Source of the DNA: Stenotrophomonas rhizophila
GTDB lineage: Bacteria; Pseudomonadota; Gammaproteobacteria; Xanthomonadales; Xanthomonadaceae
Direction: 5' to 3'
DNA: 64,000 nucleotides
Assembly (NCBI RefSeq): GCF_003651185.1
Contig: NZ_RCDC01000005.1
Coordinates: 62,001 to 126,000, forward strand
Positions 19,301 through 27,529 of this stretch are shown here, one piece after another. The position numbers and the translations under genes are program-made. The notes below the pieces were generated by a model. That model saw nothing but the letters and a program-made list of their open reading frames with translations, was not told the origin of the DNA and did no database searches. Position 1 is the stretch's first letter; each line of letters opens with the position of its first letter.

Positions 19301-19977
19301 TCGTGGGCGCTGAAGTCTTCCGGCTGCAGGAAGCGCACATCGTTGCTGGCGATCACCGGCAGGCCACGCTGGCCGGCAGCCTGCAGGGCGAATTGGTTGA
19401 AGGCTTCTTCGCCATCGCGGCCGGTGCGGGTCAGCTCCAGGTGCAGGCCGTCACCGAACACGCGCTGCCAATCGGCGAGCTGCTGCTCGGCCAGGTCATG
19501 GCGGCCGTCACCGGCGAGGCGGCCGGCGAGGCTGTCGCGGCCGGCCAGTGCGAACAGGTTGTGGCAGCCGGCTTTGAGCCAGTCCGGGTGGACGGCGACG
19601 CCGCCTTCGGGGCGGTGGCCTTCCATCCAGGCGCGGGTCAGCAGCCTGGAGAGGCTGAGGTAGCCTTCGCGGTCGCGACAGAGCAGGGTCATGCGCCAGG
19701 GCGTCATGCCTTCTTCGGCGATCATGATGTCCGCGCCGGCGATGGGCTTGATGCCCACGGTTTCGGCGGCTTTGTAGAACTTGACCAGCGCGAATAGATT
19801 GTTGAGATCCGTCACTGCCAGTGCGGGCAGCTTCAGTTCGACCGCGCGGCTGAGCAGGTTGGCCTGCTTGGCTTTTTTCGGGTCAGCCTGATCCGGCTTC
19901 GCCGGGACACGGATGGTCGAATCCGCCAGCGAAAATTCGGTGTGGACGTGGAGATGTACGAAACGGGAAGTGGACAT
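16396..19977 (-). CDS. dnaE: DNA polymerase III subunit alpha
   Basis: A 1193-residue replicative polymerase, the usual DnaE1 length. The PHP domain opens with FVHLHVHTEFSLADSTIRV. The palm carries GPGRGSGAGSLVAWAL and PDFDIDFCMDRRDEVIDYV, the catalytic aspartates. A helix-hairpin-helix segment and an OB-fold follow (ILAGLVVGVRRKGESQIFMQLEDGKGRVECSAF). It polymerises the leading and lagging strands within the holoenzyme. An insertion between the PHP start and the next motif (KPDQADPKKAKQAN) is typical of Xanthomonads. Neighbours rnhB upstream and accA downstream follow the common order. Confidence 0.98.
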   Translation of the reverse strand: MSTSRFVHLHVHTEFSLADSTIRVPAKPDQADPKKAKQANLLSRAVELKLPALAVTDLNNLFALVKFYKAAETVGIKPIAGADIMIAEEGMTPWRMTLLCRDREGYLSLSRLLTRAWMEGHRPEGGVAVHPDWLKAGCHNLFALAGRDSLAGRLAGDGRHDLAEQQLADWQRVFGDGLHLELTRTGRDGEEAFNQFALQAAGQRGLPVIASNDVRFLQPEDFSAHEARVCISSGRVLDDPKRPRDYSDQQYLKSAEDMCALFADIPDAIDNTLALAERCNIEMRLGTYFLPNYPVPEEETLDSWICSESRKGLEARLEKNPLAPGKTRADYVERLEFELATIIKMGFPGYFLIVADFIQWGKNQGIPIGPGRGSGAGSLVAWALQITDLDPIPYNLLFERFLNPERVSMPDFDIDFCMDRRDEVIDYVARKYGRDRVSQIITYGTMAAKAVVRDSGRVLGFPYGLVDGVSKLIPNILGISLKDAMGEGKDSEMASPELIQRYQNEDDVRDLIDLARQLEDLTRNAGKHAGGVVIAPEPLAEFCPLFAEHDEGGRGRNPVTQFDKNDVEEIGLVKFDFLGLRTLTIIDWAVKAINKRHERAGIPPVDITALPLDDVPTYKDIFANGNTGAVFQFESSGMRRLLKDARPDRFEDLIALVSLYRPGPMDLIPSFNARKHGQEEIIYPDPRTEAILKDTYGIMVYQEQVMQMAQIVGGYSLGGADLLRRAMGKKVPAEMAKHREIFREGAAKDGVVEAKADAIFDLMEKFAGYGFNKSHAAAYALVSYQTAWLKRHYPAEFMAATLSSDMDNTDKVVGFLAEVRNLGLTVLPPRVNESAYMFEASSADTIVYGLGAIKGVGQGACEAIVEERQRGGRYASLLDFCMRAGSGKLNRRTLEAMINCGAMDGLGKNRASLMLQLPEVLKATDQMAREKASGQNSLFGAPDPVSTAMQLELPEANEWALGQLLDGERETLGFYLSGHPFDPYADDVKELVGTDLGKLEKLIPPARPSKDGEKRAWRQETPVILAGLVVGVRRKGESQIFMQLEDGKGRVECSAFTDGLAEFGHLMTKDRILVVKGGLREDEFNGGYALRIRQVWDYEDICANYATRLSLRVDLRHDGAVWNRVNALLDRHRPGRTPLRLDLLLGSEQGPVAGMLDVAGDIAVRVDSHLVDALRADPAVRTVKVRYSPPWAN

Positions 19978-20267
19978 GCCGAACCAATGTGATGCCCGGT
20001 CAGGGTAGCGGTGGCGGTGGTCGCTAACAAGGCTTGACAGGGGTGTTGCGGGGGCGCGGGTTGGCGCTGGGGTTCAGGTTTGCTTCGGCGGTTCCAGCGG
20101 GTGCGGGGGTTGGCGGTGGTGAAGCAAGTGCAGGAGCGGTGGGCCCGGTGGTGCTGCGGGCTGGGGCGGCGGGGGCAGAGTCGCGGGACGCGCTGTGAAT
20201 ACATCCCTGTAAGCTCGTAGGCAGCATCCATGCTGCCTAACGGTCCCGCGCCTCTACCCCCACCACC
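19978..20267. other. Noncoding rnhB-dnaE spacer, first part: G-rich tract and hairpin element
   Basis: No gene is supported here. The plus strand is strikingly G-rich (20036-20175), with many runs of three to five G such as TTGCGGGGGCGCGGGTTGG. This is the upstream region of dnaE on the other strand. The hairpin GGCAGCAT-CC-ATGCTGCC lies at 20220-20237 inside GTGAATACATCCCTGTAAGC-type sequence, which looks like a dispersed intergenic element of this family, although only one copy is in the window. Confidence 0.5.
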
Positions 20268-20480
20268 CCTTCGACAGATGGCCGGTGCGTTGGGGCGAGC
20301 AACAGCTGATCCTTCGATAGGTGAGGGGGCGTTGGGGTTGGCAACGGCCCATTCTTCGATAGATGGCGGGTGCGCAGAGGCAGGCACCAGTCAGCCTTCG
20401 ACAGATATCAGGTAGGCAGGCGCGAGTAACCGCCCACCTTTCCACCGGTGGCTGAGGCCCGGTGGCGAGCAATCGCCGTG
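20268..20480. repeat. Tandem array of five degenerate 42-43 bp units
   Basis: Units begin at 20268, 20311, 20353, 20395 and 20438. The first four open with a close variant of CCTTCGACAGATGG (CCTTCGATAGGTGA, TCTTCGATAGATGG, CCTTCGACAGATAT); the fifth is more worn (CTTTCCACCGGTGG). Each continues with a GT/GC-rich middle and a GGCAAC/GAGCAAC motif about 30 nt in. No unique spacers separate units, so this is a tandem repeat and not a CRISPR. It lies between rnhB and dnaE. Confidence 0.75.
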
Positions 20481-20524
20481 TGTTCTTTGGTGCCGTGCCG
20501 GGCAGGGCCCGACAAGTGCAGCGC

Positions 20525-21187
20525 TCAGGCGGGGAGGCTGCTGCGGTCGGGTTCCAGGCACGCGCGGACGGGGGCGAAGCTGCGGCGGTGCTGGGGGCAG
20601 GGGCCGTGGCTGCGCAGGGCGGCGAGGTGGGCGGGGGTGCCGTAGCCTTTGTGCTGGTCGAAGCCGTATTCGGGGTGGGCGTCGTGCAGCGTCTGCATGA
20701 AGCGGTCGCGGCTGACTTTGGCGAGGATCGAGGCGGCCATGATGGCGCGGTCGAGGGCGTCACCACCGATCAGGGCCTGGGCCGGGCAGGGCAGGCCTTT
20801 GGGGACGACGTTGCCGTCGATGCGGGCGAACTGGGCGACGTGGGCGACGCCTTCGACGGCGCGGCGCATGCCGAGCATCGTGGCCTGGTAGATGTTGAGG
20901 GCGTCGATGTCGCCGACGTCCACCATCACCACGTGCCAGGCCAGGGCGCGGTCGAGGATCTTGTCGTAGAGCTGGTCACGGCGTGCCGCGGTGAGCTGCT
21001 TGGAGTCGTCCAGGCCGTTGAGGCGCGGTCGGTCGGGGCAGAACACCACGGCGGCCACCGCGACGGGCCCGGCCAGGGGGCCGCGGCCGGCTTCATCCAC
21101 CCCGGCCACGTAGCGCGGGGCGACGGTGGCCAGGGCGGCGCCGTCGAACAGGGCCAGTGAAGCGGCGGCGGCGTGGCGACGGCTCAT
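20525..21187 (-). CDS. rnhB: Ribonuclease HII
   Basis: A 220-residue RNase HII that cleaves RNA in RNA-DNA hybrids and removes single misincorporated ribonucleotides. Motif I is [24 protein letters not shown] and motif II is [20 protein letters not shown]. The later acidic residue lies in [33 protein letters not shown]. The start ATG at 21187 overlaps the lpxB stop by 4 nt (ATGA), so it is translationally coupled to lpxB. The C-terminus ([17 protein letters not shown]) runs slightly beyond the usual end. Confidence 0.97.
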   Translation of the reverse strand: MSRRHAAAASLALFDGAALATVAPRYVAGVDEAGRGPLAGPVAVAAVVFCPDRPRLNGLDDSKQLTAARRDQLYDKILDRALAWHVVMVDVGDIDALNIYQATMLGMRRAVEGVAHVAQFARIDGNVVPKGLPCPAQALIGGDALDRAIMAASILAKVSRDRFMQTLHDAHPEYGFDQHKGYGTPAHLAALRSHGPCPQHRRSFAPVRACLEPDRSSLPA

Positions 21188-22464
21188 GCGGCGCGGCCGT
21201 GGTGGGGGCCGCGTTCAAGCAGCTCGGTGACGGCGTCGGCGGCCCGTGCGGAGGCGTCGCGCCGCAGCTGCAGGTGCAGGCGCTGGTAGGTGTCCTGCAG
21301 GTCGGTCACGCGCTGGGGGCGATCGAACCACTGCAGGATGGCGGCGGCCAGTTTGTCCGGGGTGCAGTCGTGCTGCATCAGCTCCGGCGCGAGGTCCTTG
21401 CCGGCCAGGATGTTGGGCAGGGCGAAGCGGTCGACCTTGAGCAGCCCCAGCGCCTTGACGATGCGGTAGGTGAGTTCGGCCACGCGGTAGCCGACCACCA
21501 TCGGGCGTTTGACCAGCATCGTCTCCAGGGTGGCGGTGCCGGAGGCGAGCACGACCACGTCGGCGGCGATCATCGCGGTGCGCGCGTTGCCGTCGAGCAG
21601 GTGCGAATGGGCAACCGGCAACGCCGAGGCGGAAAGTTGCTCGCTGATCAGGGTGCGGCAGGCGGCGTTGGCGGCCGGAACCACCACGTGCAGGCCGGGG
21701 ATGCGTTCGGAAACCTGCCAGGCGGCTTCGAAGAACGGTTCGCCGAGCTTGCTGATTTCCCCCAGGCGGCTGCCGGGCAGTACCGCCAGTACCTTCGCGT
21801 TGGAGGGCAGGCCGAGTGCGGCACGCGCCTGTTCGCGATCATTGTGCAGCGGGATGTCATCGGCCATCGGATGGCCGACGAAGCGGGCGTCGATGCCGTG
21901 CTTGGCGTAGATCGGCGGTTCCATCGGGAACAGGCACAGGACCAGATCGGCGCTGGCCCCGATCTTCTCGGCACGCTTCTCACGCCAGGCCCAGACCGAG
22001 GGGCTGACGTAATGGACGGTGCGCACGCCGCGTTCCTTCAGCCAGCGCTCGACGCCGAGGTTGAAATCGGGCGCGTCGATGCCGATGAACACGTCCGGCT
22101 GCCACTCCAGCGCACGCGCGCGGAACGCGCGGCGTAGTTTGAGCAGGCGCGGCAGGTGGCGCAGGATTTCGGTCAGGCCCATCACCGCCAGTTCGCTGGC
22201 GTCGAACCAGGTCTGGCAGCCGGCGCTGCGCATGGCATCGCCGCCGATGCCGGCGAACTCGGCATTCGGGAAGCGCAGGCGCAATTCGCGGATCAGGCCG
22301 GCCCCGAGCAGGTCGCCGGAGGCTTCACCGGCGACCAGGGCGATCCGCACAGGGCGCTCGGAGGTGCGCACGGCCAGCGTCTGTTCAACGCTGGTCGCCA
22401 TCGCAGCGAGTGGAATGATCTCGGCGGTCGTCATGCCCGGGGTGTGCCCGCCTGGAGCCGTCAT
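21184..22464 (-). CDS. lpxB: Lipid-A-disaccharide synthase
   Basis: A glycosyltransferase family 19 enzyme that joins UDP-2,3-diacylglucosamine and lipid X to form the lipid A disaccharide at the inner membrane. The conserved start of the domain is [27 protein letters not shown]. Later motifs are [36 protein letters not shown] and [25 protein letters not shown] use the ATG at 22464, which overlaps the lpxA stop (ATGA), giving 426 residues. The first about 40 residues are not conserved, and MATSVEQ further in is a possible alternative start. Confidence 0.96.
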   Translation of the reverse strand: MTAPGGHTPGMTTAEIIPLAAMATSVEQTLAVRTSERPVRIALVAGEASGDLLGAGLIRELRLRFPNAEFAGIGGDAMRSAGCQTWFDASELAVMGLTEILRHLPRLLKLRRAFRARALEWQPDVFIGIDAPDFNLGVERWLKERGVRTVHYVSPSVWAWREKRAEKIGASADLVLCLFPMEPPIYAKHGIDARFVGHPMADDIPLHNDREQARAALGLPSNAKVLAVLPGSRLGEISKLGEPFFEAAWQVSERIPGLHVVVPAANAACRTLISEQLSASALPVAHSHLLDGNARTAMIAADVVVLASGTATLETMLVKRPMVVGYRVAELTYRIVKALGLLKVDRFALPNILAGKDLAPELMQHDCTPDKLAAAILQWFDRPQRVTDLQDTYQRLHLQLRRDASARAADAVTELLERGPHHGRAA

Positions 22465-23252
22465 CGCAGCAGGGGCCTCTCGGCGCTTTCGATGAAGTCC
22501 AGCAGGTCCTTCACGTCGGCGCTGTGGGTGGCCTGCTCGGCCAGCTGCACCTTGGCGTCGGCCAGCGGCAGGCCGGCCACGTACAGCGTGCGGTAGGCGC
22601 GCTTGATGCTGGCGATGCGCTCGGCATCGAAGCCGCGGCGCTTGAGGCCTTCGCTGTTGATGCCGCGCGGGCGGCCCAGGGTATCGCTGCCGACCATGGT
22701 GAACGGCGGAACGTCGCCGTTGGTCAGCGCGCCCATGCCAAGGAAGGCGTGGGCACCGATGCGGCAGAACTGGTGGGCACCGGCGAAGCCGCTGATGATC
22801 ACGTAGTCGCCCACGGTGACGTGGCCGGCCAGCGTGGTGTTGTTGGAGAACACGCAATGGTCGCCGACATGGCAGTCATGCGCCACGTGGGTGTAGGCGA
22901 GCATCCAGTTGTCGTTGCCGACCGTGGTGATGCCGCCGCCACCGGCGGTGCCGCGGTTGATGGTGACGAACTCGCGGATGACGTTGTCATCGCCGATCAC
23001 CAGCTCGGTGCGCTCGCCTTTGTACTTCTTGTCCTGCGGCTCGCCACCGATCGCGGCATGGCCGATGAAACGGTTGTTGCGGCCGATCCGGGTCGGGCCG
23101 TGGATCGAGCAGTGCGGACCGATCTCGGTACCGGCACCGATTTCCACGTCCGCACCGATCAGGCAGAACGCACCCACGCGCACATCCGCAGCCAGCGTCG
23201 CCGACGGGTCGATGACCGCGGTGGGGTGGATGAGAGGGGCGTTGTCACTCAT
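22461..23252 (-). CDS. lpxA: Acyl-ACP--UDP-N-acetylglucosamine O-acyltransferase
   Basis: A 263-residue left-handed beta-helix enzyme that performs the first step of lipid A synthesis, 3-O-acylation of UDP-GlcNAc. Hexapeptide repeats run from [22 protein letters not shown]. The catalytic histidine lies in [26 protein letters not shown], and the chain-length region follows at [18 protein letters not shown]. The start is [10 protein letters not shown] at 23252 with AGGAG upstream. It sits 19 nt after fabZ. Confidence 0.97.
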   Translation of the reverse strand: MSDNAPLIHPTAVIDPSATLAADVRVGAFCLIGADVEIGAGTEIGPHCSIHGPTRIGRNNRFIGHAAIGGEPQDKKYKGERTELVIGDDNVIREFVTINRGTAGGGGITTVGNDNWMLAYTHVAHDCHVGDHCVFSNNTTLAGHVTVGDYVIISGFAGAHQFCRIGAHAFLGMGALTNGDVPPFTMVGSDTLGRPRGINSEGLKRRGFDAERIASIKRAYRTLYVAGLPLADAKVQLAEQATHSADVKDLLDFIESAERPLLR

Positions 23253-23271
23253 TGCAGATCTCCTGCCTGGA

Positions 23272-23727
23272 TCATTCGCGGGTGCCGGCGCACAGCACTT
23301 CGGCGCAGGCGACGATTTCGCCATCGACCTTGGCCACGCAGTCGTACACCGCCATGTTGCGGATCACGCGCTTGATCTCCACGTGCATTTCCAGCACATC
23401 GCCGGGCACGACCTGCTTGCTGAAGCGGGCTTTGTCGACCTTCACCATGTAGAACAGCTTGGACTGCGCATCGCGGCCCAGGGTGAGCTGGGTCAGCACG
23501 CCGCCGGCCTGGGCCATGGCTTCGATGATCAGCACGCCGGGCATGATCGGCTGGCCCGGGAAGTGGCCCTGGAAGAATGGCTCGTTGATGCTGACGTTCT
23601 TGGTGGCGACGATCTTCCGGTTCTCGAAATCGAGCGAGATCACCTTGTCCACCAGCAGGAACGGGTAGCGGTGCGGGATCAACTGCTGGATCTGGTTGAT
23701 GTCCGGCAGATTCTGGTTGTTGCTCAT
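23272..23727 (-). CDS. fabZ: 3-hydroxyacyl-ACP dehydratase FabZ
   Basis: A 151-residue hot-dog-fold dehydratase that removes water from 3-hydroxyacyl-ACP in fatty-acid elongation. The active-site histidine lies in [23 protein letters not shown], with its glutamate partner in the same segment. The N-terminus [21 protein letters not shown] is diagnostic. It overlaps the lpxD stop by 4 nt and shares the 3-hydroxyacyl-ACP pool with LpxD and LpxA on both sides. Confidence 0.97.
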   Translation of the reverse strand: MSNNQNLPDINQIQQLIPHRYPFLLVDKVISLDFENRKIVATKNVSINEPFFQGHFPGQPIMPGVLIIEAMAQAGGVLTQLTLGRDAQSKLFYMVKVDKARFSKQVVPGDVLEMHVEIKRVIRNMAVYDCVAKVDGEIVACAEVLCAGTRE

Positions 23728-24746
23728 TCTTTCTCCTTGCTCACAGACAGGATGCGCCGGGCGAGCGCATCGAGCTGCTTGAAGCGCGCGGCATTTTTAC
23801 GCCACGTGCGGTTGTCGGTCAGTGGGGTGCCGGAGGAATACTCGCCCGGCTCATGAATGGAGTTGCGCACCACCGATTTGCCGGTGATGACGACCTTGTC
23901 GCAGATTTCGAGGTGACCGACGACGCCGACGGCGCCGCCCAGCAGGCAGTAGCGGCCGATCTTGGCGCTGCCGGCGATGCCGGTGCAGCCGGCGATGGCC
24001 GAGTGGGCGCCGATCTGGACGTTGTGGGCGACCTGCACGAGGTTGTCCAGGCGCACGTCGTTCTCCAGCACGGTGTCTTCCAGCGCGCCGCGATCAACGC
24101 AGGTATTGGCGCCGATTTCGCAGTCGTCACCGATGCGCACGCCGCCGAGCTGGGGCACTTTGATCCAGTGGCCGGCATCCATGGCCAGGCCGAAGCCATC
24201 GGCACCGAGCACGGCGCCGGGATGGATGCGCACGCGCTTGCCGAGCTTGACGCGGGTGACCAGGGTCACGCGGGCGATCAGTTCGCAGCCGTTTTCCAGG
24301 GTGCAGTCTTCGCCGATGATGCTGCCGGGGCCGACGATGCAGTTCTCACCGACGACGCTGCGCGCGCCGATGGTGACGAACGGCCCGATGTGGGCACTGG
24401 CGGCGACCTGGGCGTCCGGATCGATGCAGGCGCTGGGGTGGATGCCCGGGGCGCGCGGCGGTGCGATATCGAACAGGGCGGCGATCTTGGCGAAGGTGGT
24501 GTACGGGTCCTTGGCGACCAGGGCGGCGCCGGGCGCGGCCTCGGCATCCTCGGCGCGCAGCACGACGATGGCCGCCTGGCTGTCGGCCAGCTGCGCGCGG
24601 TAGCGCGGATTGGCCAGGAAGGTGAGCTGGCCGGGGCCGGCATGGGCGAGCGTAGCCACGCCATGGATGGCGGTGCTGCCATCACCATGGACCTGCAGGC
24701 CAAACTGCTCGGCGAGTTGCTGGGCGGTATAGGTAGGAGTGTTCAC
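23724..24746 (-). CDS. lpxD: UDP-3-O-(3-hydroxyacyl)glucosamine N-acyltransferase
   Basis: A 340-residue enzyme that adds the N-linked acyl chain in lipid A synthesis. An N-terminal uridine-binding domain (TAQQLAEQFGLQVHGDGS to about residue 100) precedes a left-handed beta-helix of hexapeptide repeats. The catalytic histidine is in DNLVQVAHNVQIGAHSAIAGCTGIAG. The helical C-terminal tail (KNAARFKQLDALARRI) is typical. It follows bamA after an unusually long gap of 343 nt containing hairpins. Confidence 0.97.
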   Translation of the reverse strand: MNTPTYTAQQLAEQFGLQVHGDGSTAIHGVATLAHAGPGQLTFLANPRYRAQLADSQAAIVVLRAEDAEAAPGAALVAKDPYTTFAKIAALFDIAPPRAPGIHPSACIDPDAQVAASAHIGPFVTIGARSVVGENCIVGPGSIIGEDCTLENGCELIARVTLVTRVKLGKRVRIHPGAVLGADGFGLAMDAGHWIKVPQLGGVRIGDDCEIGANTCVDRGALEDTVLENDVRLDNLVQVAHNVQIGAHSAIAGCTGIAGSAKIGRYCLLGGAVGVVGHLEICDKVVITGKSVVRNSIHEPGEYSSGTPLTDNRTWRKNAARFKQLDALARRILSVSKEKE

Positions 24747-24906
24747 CGGGGGAGTTTACCGTGTGATGCCGAAACGGTCATGCGGGGCGGGGGTTTTGGG
24801 GTGGGTGTGTCGGTTTGCTGTGGCTCCGGCGCCTTGGTTGCCATCGCGCGGGGTCATGGCGGGCAGCCCGCCACGCCCCCCGACGGTTCAGCGCGAGCGC
24901 GGCAGG

Positions 24907-24928
24907 GTAGTGCCGGCCGCTGGCCTGA
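24907..24928 (+). repeat. SMAG (GTAG-headed) half element
   Basis: Begins GTAGTGCCGGCCGCTGGCC, identical to the left arm of the 11.6-kb SMAG pair over 19 bases. It lies in the bamA-lpxD spacer without a partner. Confidence 0.75.
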
Positions 24929-24935
24929 CCCAGAA

Positions 24936-24961
24936 ACGAAAACGCCGGGCAAAGCCCGGCG
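24936..24961 (-). terminator. Intra-cluster intrinsic terminator between bamA and lpxD
   Basis: On the minus strand CGCCGGGC-TTT-GCCCGGCG is followed by TTTTCGTTTC. This is a good 8-bp stem with a broken T tract and would stop or reduce transcription from bamA into the lpx genes, unless lpxD has its own promoter. Confidence 0.7.
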
Positions 24962-25045
24962 AATGCGTACCGCGTCTGGTGGAGAGGCCCCCTTCTGTTA
25001 AGGGGGCCGCGCCGACGGCGCGGGGGATAGGAGGAATCGTTGGGC

Positions 25046-25072
25046 CCCAAGGTTTGCTGCGCAAACCTTGGG
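25046..25072. repeat. Strong hairpin just after bamA
   Basis: CCCAAGGTTTGC-TGC-GCAAACCTTGGG, a perfect 12-bp stem with a 3-nt loop, lies 18 nt after the bamA stop codon. No T run follows, so it may protect the bamA mRNA 3' end rather than terminate. Confidence 0.6.
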
Positions 25073-25089
25073 CAATTCACGTTAGGCGG

Positions 25090-27456
25090 TCAGAACTGAC
25101 CGCCGAACGTGAATTGCAGACGCTCGACTTCGTCGCCGTCTTCCTTCTTGAGCGGGAAGGCGTAGCTGATCGAGATCGGGCCGACCGGGGCGCGCCACAG
25201 CAGGGCCACACCGGTGGACACGCGCAGTTCGTTGGCCTTGAAGTTGTCCACGCCGGTGTACACGTTGCCGAAGTCCACGAAGGCCGAGATGCGGGCCGAG
25301 GGGCTGTCGAACAGGCGCGGGAAGTAGGCTTCCACCGAACCAACGGTCTTCAGCGAGCCGCCCAGCGGCTGGCCGCGGTTGTAGCTCAGGGTCGGTTCCG
25401 AACGCGGGCCGAGGGTGTTGTCCTCGAAACCACGCACCGAGTTGGTACCACCGGCGTAGAAGTTCTCGTAGAACGGCAGGCCAGCGGCGGTCACCACGCG
25501 GGTGCTGCCATCCGGGTTGGTGATCACGCGGGTGGTGTCATTGCCGTAGCTGTCGCCGTAGCCGACTTCGGCGCGGGTGTTGATGACCAGCTGCGGGATG
25601 ATCGGCCAGTACTTGGAGAACTGATAGTTCAGCTTGTAGTACTCCACGGTCGAACCCGGCAGCGTGGTTTCCAGGCCGACGCGCTGGTAGGTACCGCGGG
25701 TCGGCATGAAGTAGTCGTTGCGGGTATCGCGCGCCCAGCCCAGCTCGGTACGCCAGGAATGGAACGTGCGCTGGCCGATGGCATCGATGTAATCGATGAT
25801 CGCCTGCGGGGTCGACCCCTGGTACGTGGTGATCTGGTTGCTGTCGATGCCCACCATCAGCGAGACGGTGTCGTTCTCGGTGATCGGCACGCCGAACACC
25901 ACCTGCGCGGCACCATTGGTGCTGTTGTACTGCGCGGTGTTGAAGTCGGAGTAATCCAGTTCGCGCCAGGACAGGTTGTAGCCCAGCGAGACGCCGTCAT
26001 CGGTGAAGTACGGGTTGGTATAGCTGAAGCCGTAACGCTGCAGGTAGCTGCTGCGCGACGCTTCGACCGACACACGGTTGCCGCCGCCGAGGAAGTTGTT
26101 CTGCGACAGCTGCACCGAGGTGGTCATGCCGTAGGACTGCGAATAGCCCAGGCCGAACACGAAGCTGCCCGAGGTGGTTTCCTTGACGTTGTAGACCACG
26201 TCGACCTGGTCGTTGCTGCCGGTGACCGGCGGCGTTTCCACGTCGACCGATTCGAAGTAGCCCAGGCGCTGCAGACGGATCTTGGAGCGGTCGATCGCGG
26301 CCTGCGAGTACCAGCTGTTCTCGAACTGGCGCATTTCACGACGCAGCACTTCGTCGGAGGTGCGGGTGTTGCCCTTGAAGGTGATGCGGCGCACCGACAC
26401 GCGCGGGCCGGGAACGACCTGCATGTTGATGGCCACCGTGCGGTCGGCACGGTTGCTGGTCGGGATCGGGTTCACCTTGGCGAAGGCGTAACCGATGTTG
26501 GACAGCGAATTGGTGATCTGGTCCGAGCTGAACTCCAGCAGCGCACGCGAGAACGTGTCGCCGGATTTCTGGATCACCATGCGCTCGACATCTTCCTGCG
26601 GCAGGATGGTGTCGCCGGTGACCTTGATCTCGGAGATCTTGTACTGCTCACCCTCGGTCACGCCGGCGGTGATGAACATGTCGCGCTTGTCGGGACTGAT
26701 CGAGACCTGGGTGGAATCGATGCTGAAATCCACGTAGCCGCGGTCCAGGTACCAGCCGTTGAGCTTTTCCAGATCGCCGGACAGCTTTTCCTTGGAGTAC
26801 TGGTCATCGCGGCGGTACCACGAGGCCCAGTTGTGCTCCTTGGATTCCCAGGTTTCCAGGATGTCCTTGGCCGGGAACTTCTCGGTGCCGACCAGGTTGA
26901 CGTGCTGGATCTTGGCGGCCTTGCCTTCCTTGATCGCGATGGCGATGTCCACGCGGTTGCGGTCCAGCGGGCTCACCGTCGGGGTGATGTCCACGTTGTA
27001 CTTGCCACGGTCGTTGTACTGGCGGCGCAGTTCCTGGGTCACCCGGTCCAGGCTCAGGCGGTCGAAGGTGCCGCCCTCGGTCAGGCCGATGTCGCTCAGG
27101 CCCTTGAGCAGCTGGTCGCTCTTGATGTCCTTGTTGCCGGTGACGGTCAACTTGTTGATCGCCGGGCGTTCCTTGACCGTGACCACGAGGATGTCGCCCT
27201 GGCGGTTGAGCTGGACGTCTTCGAAGAAGCCGGTCTTGTACAGCGCACGGATGGTCTCACCGACCTTGTTGTCGGTGATCGTGTCGCCACGTTCCACCGG
27301 CAGGTAGGTGAACACGGTACCGGAGGTGATGCGCTGGAGACCATCCACGCGGATGTCGCTGACGGTGAAGGGCTCGGCTGCCTGCGCCAGGGCGGGCGCG
27401 CCGAAACCGGCAACGAGTGCGAGGGCCAGCAGGCGGCGATTGGGGAGTCGCGTCAT
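25090..27456 (-). CDS. bamA: Outer membrane protein assembly factor BamA
   Basis: A 788-residue outer-membrane beta-barrel insertase. The signal peptide is MTRLPNRRLLALALVAGFGAPALAQA, chosen with the ATG at 27456 over an upstream in-frame ATG. Five POTRA domains run from FTVSDIRVDGLQRITSGTVF to about residue 420, and a 16-strand Omp85 barrel follows, with the GGTNSVRGFEDNTLGPRS lid/loop-6 motif and a C-terminal strand ending in Phe (VERLQFTFGGQF). It folds porins and LptD with BamB-E. It lies downstream of rseP, as in most gamma-proteobacteria. Confidence 0.98.
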   Translation of the reverse strand: MTRLPNRRLLALALVAGFGAPALAQAAEPFTVSDIRVDGLQRITSGTVFTYLPVERGDTITDNKVGETIRALYKTGFFEDVQLNRQGDILVVTVKERPAINKLTVTGNKDIKSDQLLKGLSDIGLTEGGTFDRLSLDRVTQELRRQYNDRGKYNVDITPTVSPLDRNRVDIAIAIKEGKAAKIQHVNLVGTEKFPAKDILETWESKEHNWASWYRRDDQYSKEKLSGDLEKLNGWYLDRGYVDFSIDSTQVSISPDKRDMFITAGVTEGEQYKISEIKVTGDTILPQEDVERMVIQKSGDTFSRALLEFSSDQITNSLSNIGYAFAKVNPIPTSNRADRTVAINMQVVPGPRVSVRRITFKGNTRTSDEVLRREMRQFENSWYSQAAIDRSKIRLQRLGYFESVDVETPPVTGSNDQVDVVYNVKETTSGSFVFGLGYSQSYGMTTSVQLSQNNFLGGGNRVSVEASRSSYLQRYGFSYTNPYFTDDGVSLGYNLSWRELDYSDFNTAQYNSTNGAAQVVFGVPITENDTVSLMVGIDSNQITTYQGSTPQAIIDYIDAIGQRTFHSWRTELGWARDTRNDYFMPTRGTYQRVGLETTLPGSTVEYYKLNYQFSKYWPIIPQLVINTRAEVGYGDSYGNDTTRVITNPDGSTRVVTAAGLPFYENFYAGGTNSVRGFEDNTLGPRSEPTLSYNRGQPLGGSLKTVGSVEAYFPRLFDSPSARISAFVDFGNVYTGVDNFKANELRVSTGVALLWRAPVGPISISYAFPLKKEDGDEVERLQFTFGGQF

Positions 27457-27529
27457 GTCACGTCCGGTTGGAGTCGATTTCAACATTGCGGGATGCCGGC
27501 GCATAAGACGACGACAAAAGGAAAAAAGT

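Larger units (their letters stand above)
24747..25089. other. Noncoding bamA-lpxD spacer with several hairpins
   Basis: No gene is supported in this 343-nt gap. Reading along the minus-strand transcript from bamA it holds a perfect 12-bp hairpin with a 3-nt loop (25046-25072), a 9-bp hairpin (24986-25008), a terminator-like hairpin (24936-24961) and a SMAG half element (24907-24928). No skp/ompH gene, which many relatives carry here, is present. Confidence 0.7.

Noticed and set aside
16783..19797. A 1004-codon plus-strand open frame
   Set aside because: It is antisense to dnaE and results from GC-rich codon structure. It has no domain, start signal or family-like sequence.
20230..20415. A 61-codon plus-strand frame with internal repeats
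   Set aside because: The repeated amino acids only reflect the 42-bp DNA repeats. No ribosome-binding site supports it and the unit length shifts frame at two units.
20268..20480. Possible CRISPR array
   Set aside because: The units are contiguous with no unique spacers, are degenerate, and no cas genes are nearby.
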